Origin: Cacajao melanocephalus
Taxonomy: Eukaryota > Chordata > Mammalia > Primates > Pitheciidae
Length of the DNA: 64,000 nt
Assembly: GCA_963573385.1 (NCBI GenBank)
Contig: CAUYLG010075545.1
Location: forward strand, 1 to 64,000
Reading direction: 5' to 3'
The position numbers and the translations under genes are program-made. Shown in pieces: positions 23,616 through 38,000 of this stretch (position 1 is its first letter; every line of letters starts with the position of its first letter). The notes beneath the pieces were generated by a model. It was not told where the DNA came from and ran no database searches. It was given only the letters and a program-made list of their open reading frames with translations.

Positions 23616-26454
23616 TCAACTAAACAGATGTGGCCAAAATGTATTATAAAACAAGTCTGGCTTATGATGTAACTAAAAACATAAGTATTTTTCTGTCATT
23701 TTAATTTTATCAAAGGAGATAAGTTTACTCAACCCTGCGTGAAACAGTAGCAGGCATATGACTATTCAATTTACCCTTAGGTAATTCAGCCTATGATCAC
23801 TTTAAGTTGCAAATACATTCTCAATCAAAAAATTGAGTGACCAGTCCTGGGTAATTATTAAACATTAAATTCGACTTCATGGTAATTCTTCTTCCTGATC
23901 TCTTTGGAACAGCTTCAGGCTGGAAGGCCAAGACTTGTTCCCTCTGCTCCCCAGCCTCCCTGCCTTGAATCTTCTATAGCTATTTTGCTCCTGACTCAGG
24001 TAAAATGGAAAACAAAGCCAAGAAATAGAGGTATGACGGAATACTGTTGGGACTGTAATGAAGTGAATGAGGTACTTGCCTCAGGTCCAAAATTTAACCA
24101 AAATATCTGCAGTAACCAAGACAAATAAGATTTTGTGAACTATTAAATATTAACTATTATGTTAAATTAAAATATTAAATATTAAAATATTTGGTGTTAT
24201 TTAAATCAATATGCATTACTTTAATGAATTAATATTTAATTATTGTTTATTAAAATATTTATACTATAAAATTTGTATGGAAATATTAATGTTAATATTT
24301 TAATGAAATATTGCTAAAACAAAACTTTTGTTAAATTCATGATGAAAAAATATCAAAATTTTAAATAAAGATAGGATCAGTGACCATGACTTAGTGAGCC
24401 ACATTAGAGCAGGAAAGAAAATAATTAGTAATATGATGTCAGGGCAGTTAGTCTTGCAGAAGGTTGATGGAGTTTAGAGATATTTTGTAGGTAAGATGGT
24501 AAAAATGAGTGGTTGGCTAGATATGGTGAATGCTCAAAAATTATTGGGAAAGGAAACATAGGAAGATAAGCAGCTTTGATGGTAGTGAAAGTAAATTCAG
24601 GAAAAATGAAGGTCAACTTGAGATTGCAGTACCTGAAAATCTTCATCTGATCATAATGTGGAAAGGGCCCTTGACCCATGGGTATAGTGTTTATGATGAT
24701 ACTTGGACCAGCATTAATTGCTCTGTCAGGAGCTCTCAATATACACTGAAGGGAGAATGCTCAAAGATCACAGTTTTTTAGAATCTGGATGGGAAGGAGT
24801 AAGTGGGCCCCCAAACAAAGGAATCCAAGTGCACAGCTTCTGGGAGTCCATATTGATCCAGAGATTAAAAAGGAGGCTAGCTACAATGTATTATTATGTA
24901 TCGTATATTTCAAAATAGCCAAAAGAGGATTTTAAATGTTCTCAGTACAAAGAAATAATCCTTATTTGAAGTGTTGCCTATGTTAATTCATCTGGTTTTG
25001 GTCATTCCATGATGTACACATGTACAGAAACATCACATTTATAGCCTATAAATATATACGATTATTATTTTTCAGTTTAAAATAATTTAGTGACATTACC
25101 TTACCTGTCTGTAAAATGGATTGGAAAATGTAATTTTTTGTTGTGTTATGTTTTCTTCTCATAAGGCAGCCATCAGCCCAGAAAAGCAAAAAATGAGGGT
25201 TGTAATTCAGAGAAAGCAAGTATGGGGATATAAAATCAGCAGCGTCATTGAAACCAGGCAACTTCTTAAGATCGTCTGAACTATCATCAACATCTGAGAC
25301 CTAGTACAGCATTTCTGACTTCCAAGTGCCCATCTGAGTGCTTCTAATGAAGCACAATACCTCTACAAAATGAACGTAAATCTTTAAATTATTTAGATAT
25401 CTCATTTCCCTGCTAAAGGGAGAGAAATCTATGAATAGCCCCTGGTTATAAGAAGAGGTTTGAAGAAAGGGAAGAGTAAGATGTCACCTTCCACAGAGCT
25501 GCCTCTCTTTGAATTTTGTCAAACTGGTTACATTATTAGTGTTAAAAATGGCTTTGAACACACAAAACAGATAATTACAGAATGCAGGCCTAAAATACAC
25601 TTCTTGCTGAAACTTTAATTCTGAGTGGTTGCTGAACTAGGTAGGTGGTTTCAAATGTAGTTTACTCTGCTCTGATCAAGGAATGAGGGTTGCATCATTC
25701 AAAACCAACACGATTTAAAGATATCTTGTACAAAGGGAGTAGTGCTAAAATTAGTTGCTTTTCAATGATTCTGGTCACCATGATTATATGGTAAAGTATT
25801 TGTGAACATGGCATACAGAAGGGGGTATGTCTAAATGGAAGAATTTTCTCATAGAGCAAAACTTTTGAGCAAGACTTGATTTTGAATACCCAATAACTTT
25901 GACCATTATCTAGGCTTGTATTTAGAGTCAACTAAGATTCTTTTAGTGACATTCTACCCTAAGTGGAAACCATTGATAACTTGATAAAAGAAACCTGAAA
26001 CCTTTCAAAGACCATATTCAAGTTTCCCATGATAGAACTCTGTATGTCAGACTGAGTATGTGAGTTTATTAAGGTATTCCCCATTGCCAGAAAAGGTTTA
26101 CTTTACCCATTAAAACCTCACTCAAATAGATATCAAGTATCTCTTGTGTCCTGTTACGTGATGTAATTTAAGTCTGAAAATACCCATGGTTTGCTTTAAC
26201 CAGAAAGTTACAATCTTTCTCAATGGAAGCAATAGAGTATATCACTGATAAGGTAAAGGTGATCCAGTAAAAGGTCACAACTTAGCCCTTTCTGAACAAA
26301 CAATGAAAAGAAACTTGTCTGCTCCCATGTTATGTGGCATCAATAATCCAGCCTACTTTAGCACATCAAATCACTTCTATGCTTTGAAGCCAACCCTTCT
26401 CTGTACCCAGTATATACTAGGTAGTCATGGAAGCAGTCATGCAATTGTAATAGA
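23616..26454. other. Unassigned AT-rich DNA
   Basis: No gene or confident repeat apart from the low-complexity block at 24140-24320. Minor open frames (24425-24739 minus, 24530-24781 plus, 25695-25931 minus) look like chance. Confidence 0.5.
24140..24320. repeat. AT-rich low-complexity block
   Basis: Almost pure A/T with recurring ATTAAATATTAAAATATT-like words in both orientations. Confidence 0.75.
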
Positions 26455-26740
26455 GTTATTGAACAATTATTTGCAACTATGTATTAGCCACTGAGAGAGA
26501 CAAATAAATGCATCAGATATCTCTATTTTTAAAGAGCTAACACTTTAAAAGGAGAAGAAATATTATTAGCAAATACAGGAATTCTGACTCAAGATCCCTG
26601 TGACCAATGTTACAAGTAAAATTCAAAGCTAAATGAAGGAAAGAATATATTGATCTGGAGGAATAAAAAAATCTTTAATGTGTAAAGAGGAATTTGGAGA
26701 GGCGCTGTAAGATGGAGAAATGAGGGCTATGTTTAACATG
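26455..26740 (-). mobile_element. L2 fragment
   Basis: GCCACTGAGAGAGACAAATA, an AAAGAGCTAACACTTTAAAA block, and GAGGAATTTGGAGAGGC are in the order of antisense L2 3' UTR. Decayed. Confidence 0.5.
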
Positions 26741-26749
26741 TAGTAAGTA

Positions 26750-28085
<1,336 letters not shown>

Positions 28086-28102
28086 GGACAAAATCCAGTC
28101 TA

Positions 28103-28125
28103 TATCTATCTATCTATCTATCTAT
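28103..28125 (+). repeat. (TATC)n microsatellite
   Basis: Between five and six TATC units, followed by a short GAATGAATGA and an AT-rich run. Confidence 0.92.
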
Positions 28126-29984
28126 GAATGAATGATACGTATGAAATATATATTAATATATATATCATAATATCATAGGTAGCCATGATAGATTCTTGCT
28201 AAGAGGGAATCACTGTATCCTTGAGAGAATGATCTGATATCAGGATGGCAAGTGGATTGGATGGGAAGGCCACTTAGGGGCTGTTGACATTGTTATCACA
28301 TGCTACAGCCCCAGCAACATCCTGGCTGTTACGTAGAACTGTGCGACAAGTGAGAAAAGGGCAACATTCGCATTTGCCAAATCCTTTCTTTTTGAAAGGA
28401 TGACTTCCAAACTTTGTCATTCTAACTCAAGTCTTCTTCAGTCAAAAACCTCCAAAGCCTTCTTTTTCATCCTGTCATTTTCATTCCTGGGAAGAATTTA
28501 GCATCTGTCTGTATTTAAATGTTACCTTTCCCCCAAATAGATTGTGAGCATCCTAGGACCAGTTAGATGGAGTTTCTTATCTCATTGTAGCGAGCTACGA
28601 ATTCATCTGTGGGAATGAATTCTGGCCAGGAAATATCTGAATGGCAAATTACTTTCTCTTTAACAAAAAGGAAGAAGTTAGGAGATGGGACAGAAATGTT
28701 CTGTGGCTGTGAATTTGGTCAGCTCGTTTCAATCCTGAGCTACTTAAACATAAGGTATTTGCAACATTGAACGACATTGGCATTTTAAAATCATGTCAGT
28801 CTACAGTGTAAAATGAGGGCCTTGGGGGACAGGGTTTCCCTCATAGTCTTGTAAAAATGACAAATACATCTCTTGAGGCAAATAGAATTGCTGTATCTTT
28901 TCAAATTGGCATTTAGATGTTTATCTTCTGATAACATGTTGTGATCTCAGATCATGCACTAGAAATTAAAATTTCACAGCTTCTTCAAGATATTAAAGTA
29001 CTATGATACACTTTTTCCTTTTTATGTGAGATATATATGGATCAGATATTTATTTCTAATGTAGAGAAGGTTTAGACATTTTTTTAAACCAGAGAACATA
29101 AGACAACATATGCAGTGAAGATTGTTGCATTAAATTGGGTGGAAAATAGTGATTTACTTTATATTCTCCAGATAAACCCCCATCACAATTTTACCGTTTT
29201 CCGTAACAACTGTATTTGGCTGAATATGATATAAGCTTTTTAAGCCAAAAGCATTACAGCTGCCTTTCTTTAGACATCATCAACAAAATCCTATGAAAGA
29301 AGTTTAGAAAAAAATGGGCACATGAATGTCAGTGTTCTCATTTGTGATGATACCAAGTTGCTTAGTATTACATGACATTCAGCTAAATTTTGTATCACTG
29401 GGAATAAAACAACTGATATGATGAGACATGCAGCTAATTGGGAATGGCAATTTCCATGCTTCTCTAGATATTTGTAGAAAATTGTAAGGATGAAGTACAA
29501 TATTTACTGATATACATCGAAACTACTTGGAAAATCCAGTAAGAAACATCAGGAAATTAAAAAGAATAATGACTTTTGAAGATATATATTAGTAGCAGTT
29601 TATTTGTAAATGACAAAGGAGAAAAAAGGTGATAAAAATCTGGCTCATGAAAAATAAAAACTTTGGATGCAATATAGAACCTTGCATTTTGATCATATAA
29701 TGGAATCCAGTTGAGGCCAGCCATGGATGGCTCCAGCTCTTCCTTCAACTTCTCTGAATTAATAGAGATTTGTTTCTATTGAGACCAAGTTGCAAAACTG
29801 CCTAGGATAAGGACTCTCAAAATCAAGGAAAAGGAATCCTGCCTCTGGAATTATTTGATGCATTCAGTTATTTGTACAAAAGGCAAATATATATCTTTTA
29901 CTTCTCTTCTGATATAGAAAGTTAAACGAATATCCTAAAGCCAAGAACAAACTGATACTAGTATATTGTCTAGGTCTAAAATCA
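28126..29984. other. Unassigned DNA
   Basis: Contains a probable L2 3' piece at 28460-28595. Otherwise nothing is recognised. Small minus-strand open frames at 29291-29500 and 29557-29748 have no supporting features. Confidence 0.5.
28460..28595 (+). mobile_element. L2 3' end fragment
   Basis: CCAAATAGATTGTGAGCATC, then CTAGGACCAGTTAG, then TTCTTATCTCATTGTAG fits the L2 3' block (consensus: AGATTGTAAGCTCC then a TTGTGTCTTATTC-like segment). Confidence 0.5.
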
Positions 29985-30609
29985 GTCATGCTCCCCCTTC
30001 ATCCTGTCATGCACACATATGGAGAAACAGAGTAGGGAGGATTCAGAGACAGAGAGGGAGATGATGGGGTTCAGGACTCAGTGAACTCACATTTTGATGG
30101 GATTCAAAACATAGCTTCCAGGCATTTGAAGACACAGCAGAAGCAAGAAGGTTTCTCTGACCTTCTCTTGCCCTTCTCCCCTGAAGAAGGCTTTAAAAGA
30201 ATTCTTTCTGATCTTTCTCTGATGTAGGTCATAAAACTCATTCTAGTGGTGCCCATTCTATATCCAGAGGGAAGGAATGGAACATCCTTATGCTCAAAGA
30301 CATAAATGCCAAGATGAATCTGAATAAACAGGCTCTGCTTGGTCCCCCCAGTTTGTTACCATTAGATCATACCCTTTTGTCCTCCAATAATATTTTCCAT
30401 GACTGTCCACTCTTCATCAACCTAAGCATAAAAATATGTGTTTACCTGTTTCTTTGGGTCTTCATTTCTGAAGACTCCCATGTCACTTATTAAATAAAGC
30501 TTATTAAGTAAATTTGTTTGCTCTTCTTCATTAATCTGTCTTTGTCAGTTTTATTTTCAGACCCAACCAGGGACCCCAGGAAAGCTGAGGAAAACCTTCC
30601 TCCCCTGCA
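29985..30609 (+). mobile_element. Class I endogenous retrovirus LTR (MER type), plus strand
   Basis: LTR organisation is visible: a CTTCTCTTGCCCTTCTCCCC and CTTTCTCTGATGTAGGTCAT segment, then AATAAA at 30493-30498, a T-rich stretch with TTCATTAATCTGTC, and a 3' end at ...CCCCTGCA (30609). Typical class I LTRs end in this way before the primer-binding site. No retroviral coding region follows. The start is uncertain. The open frame at 30290-30493 is inside the LTR. Confidence 0.65.
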
Positions 30610-30792
30610 GAGACAATGAGAGAGAGACAGGGAGAAAACATGCAAATTGACCCAACAGGACAATCTTCAACCCAGCCAAAGCTCTGGGTTATTTCAAAGC
30701 TTGTCTTGTGGGTTAAAATGATCAGATATCCATGTTTGACTAATTTCATAGGGTTTTAATGCTTTTAGGTTGCTATTATAAATATATCATAT

Positions 30793-30980
30793 ATTGCACT
30801 CCTATTTGATGTCAACCACTATGCTAAGTGCTTTACCTTCATAACTTAAATTATCTCTGCAAACATCTCATAAGTTAGTATGTGCCCATTTTACAGATAC
30901 AGAGGAATCTTAGGTTTAGAGAGGATTCGGGCAGAAGCCAGGATTTCAACTTGGGATTCTTTGACTCAGATTCCATGAAG
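30793..30980 (-). mobile_element. MIR SINE
   Basis: Plus-strand ACCACTATGCTAAGTGCTTT, then TGCCCATTTTACAGATACAG, then CAGAAGCCAGGATTTCAACT is the antisense MIR core. Confidence 0.8.
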
Positions 30981-33900
30981 CTTTTACAGAAGCTTTTATG
31001 ATTTCTATAATTGATTTCATTCACTGATAATTGCCTATGGCTCCTAGAAGTTTAATTAACAAGCAATTAATTTTCATCTGACTTGTAATCTGAAAATTAT
31101 TTGTATCTATTATTATTTATAGGTGTAAAATGAAGGACTTCCAGTGTTACTGCCAGCATTGGAAATAATGCCTCTGATGAGCAGCAACAGAAAAACACCT
31201 GGGCTTCACTCCTCCCCCAGTTCAAATATAAAAAGTGTTTTTAATCCTCTGCCAAAGTAGTCATGTACCATACATGACAAAGCCTATCAGTTCTTAGGAA
31301 AAAACAATGAAAAAATTGCTCTTTGCTTTATTCCTAAAAGAAACCAGTAGAATTTAACACTACGAGTGTGTGTATCAAAGGCATTATAAATTGTTAGTTA
31401 TTTGTATCTCCTCTATTTATTTTACTTTTCTTTTCCTAAGTTTGATAGAATATGTCATTAAAATTGTACATACTCCCAATAAGATGGAGAACAGCCTCAG
31501 CTCTCATATCCTCTCATACTTATATAATACTCTCCTTGTCAACTCTGGAGAAAATGAGAATTGGCCAAAACTTTTGTTATCAATCTGTTATTTAAGTCAA
31601 CATTCATATTTGGTCCATGGAGGATGAATCACAAGATATTGAATTTAGAAGTGTCCTCTGATTATATAAAGCACACAAGCACTTCATAAGATTAAAAATA
31701 AAAGTTTGTATTATCCTAATTTTTTTTAGCTCTAAAAGTATGCCTCTCTATATAAAAACATATAGATACATATAAAGTCCCTACATTGCTAATCATCAAA
31801 AGAAATGATCCCATATGAAAATTATATTTATTCACTAATACTCCTGATGACATTTATATTTGTTGATTAATACATAAATTAGAATTTACACAAGAAATTA
31901 TTCCCCACTGTTTAATTCTTTATTCTACCAGAATAATTTTTCTATTTGGAAGGAAAAAAAAATCCAGAAATTCTGGCATTTCTATCTCATTAGCTCTTGT
32001 AGAAACGTACAACAATATTTTATTTTGATAGACTAAAAACAATTTTACATACTACTGACATTTTCTATTTTGTATCAAAAACTTTGGTAATTCACCAAAA
32101 GGTAAAATGTATATCCTTCATTTTTCTAATAGCGGCTAGCATTTCTCATTGTGAGTGAAAAATTGTCTTGTCTTTTCTCATCAAATTACAATGGAAGCAG
32201 TATTAGTCACAGTTTGCATGGAAATCTGCCAGTAAAAGAAAGTCAAACAACATTTCTCTTCAAGCCAAATAAAAATGTCCAGTGGCCTTTTGTGAAGATA
32301 TAAAGTATGACTTAAGATACCAGCCAAAACAAGGAAAGAAAGAAAAAAGACAGTAAAGTCTCACTTTTTCTGTACCACTTACAATTTTCCTAAAGCTATG
32401 TTTTATAAGAGAAATTCAACTTCGGTGTCTCTGTCAATCCTCTCCTGAGCCAGGAAAGGAAAAGAAAACCTTCCCCATCACAAGCATACACAAGAGGAGT
32501 CTTGCTGGTAAGGTTAGCATCTGTCAATATCAGGCCTGGTACAAAAGCAAAGCCGCTCTTTGAATTGTTTGCTTAATAAGATCTCTAGTGAATGAAGCAT
32601 ATCTGCAGCTTGGAGTTTCACAAGGAATGCAATGCTTCGTATGCATTATTTTAGATAGAAAGGAAGTTAGTTTCAGTAAGGCAAGAGAGAAATGATAAGC
32701 TTGTCATTTTATTATAATTTGAGTTTTTGCATTGAAAACTGAGTTTTCTAACATTGTCCATAAGCATGATAATTCATGTAATTTGTTGCAGCCATCTGAT
32801 TTTTCTCTGTGACATTCTGATTTGTAATGACTTCCATTCATTGTTTGTGTTCCATTTGTGAACCACTGCTATAGAATTTTAATGAGTTTCATGTTAAACA
32901 CCTATTAGAACACATTCTTTCAGAGTCATTCTATAGGGAGTAAGAAAGACCATCCATACCTCTAAAGTTTACTAATATCATCTACTAGAAATGAGAACAA
33001 TTTATTACAATTTTAAGGGTAATTTCAAGAAACATAAAATCATTACTTTGGTCTACTAAAAACTCCATATTCAGTTCCAAATTCTCAGCTTCCTACACTA
33101 ATTACTAGAACTGCTACAATGTGGTATGCACTTACATGGCAAGCAACCTGATGCTCCATTTAAACTTGTCAACAACCAGCAAAAGAGGTATCACTTTCTG
33201 ATGAAAAAAAACAGAAATCAGAGAGTCTGAGCATCTTCCCAGTGAAGTGCAGTTAAAATTTCGACCTGAACCTCCCTTTCCATAAAACTCAGGTTCTTTC
33301 ATACCATACCACAGTTGTTCCATAGTGTTCACAGATTAACTTTAACTTTCAAAAAATAACCTTTTACAAAAGAATAAATACGTTTCTGGCACCCATGAAA
33401 GTTATCATGGCTAAATTCAGAGCACAACTGATACGAATCTTGTGCCCTCGGTCAGGCCTTGGAAATCTTGGTTCAACGGCTCCAGAGTGTCTTCCAGTAG
33501 CATCTCATCAAAGTTTTTAACGTCATCGCCTACATTTGTAAATTTGCTTTTAGTCTCAAACATTCAGACACCTCTAATTATCACACTGAGAACACAAAAA
33601 GGTCTGGACTAATTTTACATCTAGAGTTTCCTTAGCATTCAGTCTAATTTAAACTTTTTACCTCACCCAGAGAAATTGGTCCATTAACTGCCCAAATCTG
33701 TGTTGAAATGTTACCTATAAAAAAAAATTAATATTTTACTCAAATATACATACTGGAAGAAAACCGAATTTGTGCAAGTGGGTCTAAATGATTCATAAAA
33801 AATCTATAGTAAAAATTTTTGCAGAGAAATTTGTAGTTACCTGGTGATTTCAGGTTGTATATAAAGAAGAATTGAGCACTGTATTTCTTGTACAAGCTCC

Positions 33901-34199
33901 CATTTCACAATCGGAATTAATATTATTTTTGCCAAAGGCTTAATGATTAAGGTGCTGATCTGCTGGAATCCGCTCACAACTCTGAGAGCTGTAAGTGTAC
34001 ATCTCTTCTCAACTCTGCATTCACTAACATCAAGCTGGCAACCTGAAATTGGCCATGGTAGGGCTATTTACGCCATGAAAATTGACAGACTACAAATCAA
34101 GCCTACTTCCTCCTTTCCCCTATTTAGATCCAGTTATTAAACATTTACCAGCACAATACTGACTAAATGAGATAAGGCATTAATAATGAATACTAAAGT
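30981..34199. other. Unassigned, repeat-poor DNA
   Basis: I see no confident interspersed repeat or gene. A slight cluster of CpGs is present near 33434-33530. Open frames (31370-31627, 33132-33332 minus, 33943-34140) look like chance. Confidence 0.5.
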
Positions 34200-34572
34200 A
34201 TGCCTGCAGTGTTGCTCCAGGTGCAGGGAGTGCTGACCGCTGATGGCTCATAGCTGTACCTTCTCTGCAGATTGCCCTCAGCTAAGGGGCTGTTGCTCAG
34301 GATTATGCCTCTTCCATATCAGACAGCCGGACAGATGTGTAGATACAAAGACCTGGGCCTCCAAAAGGCCATTGCAGCTCGGAGCATCTTGTGGGATTAG
34401 CTAAGTGGTCTGTTGCAACTGCATCATTGTTTAACATCTCCCTTTGCCTCCTCCTGCTTTCCTTTCTCTGAGAATACCCTACAAACACCCACACCCACCC
34501 CCAGCTGCTAAAACTGTACAAATCTCTCTCTGTCTCAGAGTCTGTTTCCCAGGGAACTTGGCTTAAGACATA
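34200..34572. mobile_element. Old LTR-like or MER repeat, family not identified
   Basis: The end block CTCTGTCTCAGAGTCTGTTT followed by CCCAGGGAACTTGGCTTAAG is one I have seen terminating a mammalian repeat, and the preceding CCATTGCAGCTCGGAGCATC also fits. I cannot name it. A small MIR/L2-like tail (GCTGGCACATAGTACTTGG) follows near 34588. Confidence 0.4.
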
Positions 34573-34705
34573 CATATAATATTAGCTGGCACATAGTACT
34601 TGGAAAATGTGAGTTGTTAATAATATATTTGTAATTATTCTTTCATTGCATCTTAGTTCCTAATCTAGTTGTTAGAGGAAAATGATTTCAGGTACCTTTT
34701 CCTTG

Positions 34706-35006
34706 TTTTTTTTTTTTTTTTTTTTGAGACAAGAGTCTTGCTCTGACACCCAGACTGGAGTGCAGTGGCACGATCTTGGCTCACTGAAATCTTCACCTCC
34801 TGGGTTCAAGCAATTCTCCTGCCTTAGCCTCCTGAGTAGCTAGGACTACAGGTGTGCCACCACATTGGGATAATTTTTGTATTTTTAGTAGAGATGGGGT
34901 TTCACCATGTTGGTCAGCCTGGTCTTGAACTCCTGACCTCATATGATCCACCCGCCTCAGCTTCCCAAAGTGCTAGGAATACAGTGGTAAGCCACCGTGC
35001 CTGATC
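34706..35006 (-). mobile_element. Alu SINE (AluS-like)
   Basis: T run of about 20, then GAGACAAGAGTCTTGCTCTG, ending GCCACCGTGCCTGATC. CCTTTTCCTTG before and CCTTTTTCTTTTA after may be a decayed target-site duplication. Confidence 0.96.
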
Positions 35007-38000
35007 CCTTTTTCTTTTATTAAGTTAAAAAAAAATCTGCATTGTACAACACAACAAAATAATGGCTGTGTATACTCTTAGTTGGCTTCAAAATGCTAAA
35101 TCTGAATCAAGTCATTTTGGAGGCCAGACAACTGCAAATTCAAATCCATTTAAGAATCAGAAAAAAAAAAATGGTTAAACTTGACTTAGACAATAAAATA
35201 ATTTCAGGAGTTCATCAAATTTAGATTGGTGATCTTTAAACCAACTAATTTCGAACTAAGAAGACACTGTACTCAGGGCTCCTCAAGTGTAACACGAACG
35301 ACAAATCGATAACGCCATTGCTCTGAGAAGGGTGACTACCGGCATGTTTCTTTAGTAATCAGATTAGCTGATATAAACCTCCTTTGGTCAATTTCAAAGA
35401 AAAAACAAATTGAATGTGATGACCATGTTATTCCCCTCCTGAGACCACAAAGGACCTAAGCATAATTCATCCCTTGAGAGTATTCGATGCAAACCACAAC
35501 TGAAAACCACTGGGCAGCCATTCATAGCCATCCAGTAAAATAATATTCTATGTACATTCTTGGTTATGCATGAATGTCATGATGACTACTAAGGGATAAA
35601 TTATTTTATTTGGAATCATAATATTTCTTAGCACCCCATGAGGAATTTTACAAAATTAAGCCATAATAATTCACATATTGGTTATATATTAAAACAAAAT
35701 ATCTCAAACAGTTTAGAAAAACTATTCTTAAAGCATTCCTTTCTATGCATTAGAAAAATCACATTGAAGGAATATTGTTTGGTATCTGATTTCTAGTATG
35801 GAATGCAGGCTCAGTTAGCAATATGGTGACCATACACTACTTAAGAGGATGCGATCTTGATTTTTTTCTATTCATTTGCTGACTTATTAGTTAATTCAGA
35901 CAACTCTGGACAAGAGAGTAGAGGAGACACTGAGGATAATGAGAGAAATTTAGAAAGGTTATTCCTTTAATAAAACCCATAACTTTATGGAAGGGACCCA
36001 CATGTATTAAAACAAATTCAATTCAAAATAGAGGTAATATAGTGGATATCTTCCAAGCATGCTTTTCTTACTTTTCTACATAACATCACACTGTCCCTCT
36101 ATATCCTTTATTCCCATTATCCTTTCCACATTACTCTGTTGGCTCCCAGTCATAGAAACCAAATCCCTGGACACATCAGTCTCAAAGTGCACCTTGTCCC
36201 CACCAAACTTTGGGTAACTTTGTCCCCACGAAAGTTTCTTCTCTTTTGGATCCAAAAAGATGTGAAGCAGATGCAGAAGTCAGTTACTTTCCCACAACTT
36301 GCATAAGAAAGCCCAAAGCAAAAAAATATGAAATGATTTCCAAGTTCTTGCCCAACCCCAAGAGCTAGTTTCTATCATGATCCCAGAAGCAATCTAGGTA
36401 TCCTTTTGAACAAGCTTGAGTTGAGTTTCTCCAGCTCGCAACAGAAAGTGCTCACCAAAGCAGGCACCAGGAGCAGCTCCAGGTTTTCTGGGGCCTCTGG
36501 CTTATACCATTTGGCAATCCTCTTAGAAAAGGAAAACAAAATTATAAATGCACCACCAAGTATAAAAGTGCTTATTTTTTGTAGAGGAAAAGGAAAAATA
36601 CATTACTGGACTTCTGGGGACTCATGTCTCTGGTGCTGTAACAGACCTGCTTACACAGAATTGTTTTCAAGTTGCAAACTGGCTTCCCCTCCCACAGAGA
36701 ATTCTACAACAACCAGCAACTCCTTGGACACAAAGGGTCCTGTGCATGTGAGGGATCCTGAAGGTAAGGCTTCACTCACTGCCAGATAAATCTACTTCCG
36801 ACAGCATGGATGTCTAAAGTACAGTGGGAGAATAAAGAGAGAAAGGGCAACCCCGGTACCAGGAAAGGTTTCTTGGAGGGGTGAGCACTCTCTGGATGAT
36901 TAATCAGCATTCTAAAACAGAAAGTGGGCAGAGGATCCAAGCTTGTGTGAATTCTTTGCACTAAGTTACAGTGTCAAGAAATAATCGCATGTTTGAGGAA
37001 GTTTATCTTATTTAAACGTGAAGACACATGAGAGAAAAAGATAATTTCAGAGTGGCAAATTGAAGAACCCCTCTCCATATAATCCTAGAATATGCCTGTT
37101 AATTTTGTGTTTTTCCTTCCCTTCTCTACTCTTCTTCCTTGTATTCGCTTTGCTGGGCTTTTAGCTACTAGGAGGAAGGATACTTCAAAGCCCTGCTTCC
37201 AGAATTTTTATGTAGAGCATATGCTTTCTATTCTAGGGATACTCCATCAAATCCCAATATTTTTTCCTTTTCCTTAAAATAAACATAGCACTCAAAAAGG
37301 GAAAAGGATAACGAAGCACAACAATAACAAATAATCTTTTACACCAAGATCCTTAAGACATCAAGAAGCTTAACAGGAATAGCAAACACTACCCTTTTCA
37401 ATAGAAGACCTATGTCACCAAAAGTTCACCAGTGTGATGCTGAATGGAGTCGTGTTGAAAACCAGAGGAATTTTTTTTTAACTATAGGGAAATGACCCTC
37501 CATATATTTAAACATACATGTATATATTTTAAAATTAGCATCAAAGCAAATCAATTCAACTTTTCACAGAATTTACACAAGAATTCTAACATAGAAAAAG
37601 AATATGGATTCAAACTCTGTTCCTATGCACTCCCTTTTCCTGATTCAGATTTTAAAACATCACTTAGCCTGGATTATGGTGAGCTTGGTAAGTCCCGTTA
37701 ACTGTAGTCAGAACCAGCTTTCACTGGTTAATAATACAGTTAAAGATAAAGACATATTTTTGTGTGTTCTGGAGGAATGGGGATTAGGGGCTGCCTAGGC
37801 ACCGGGGCTGAATTTTATTTCAACGTTCCTACGCTATCTCATTGTTAAGTGTCACTACCCTACTAGACATCCTGCCCTGTCAAGCTGTGATGCCAACTCA
37901 AGACACACATCAGAGCCAGCTCTGGGCTGTTCTGTGAGGCAGATGCTGTTTCCTGAACCTCATCTGTCCTGCCCTGTACCAGCTATCTGTTGAGGTCCCT

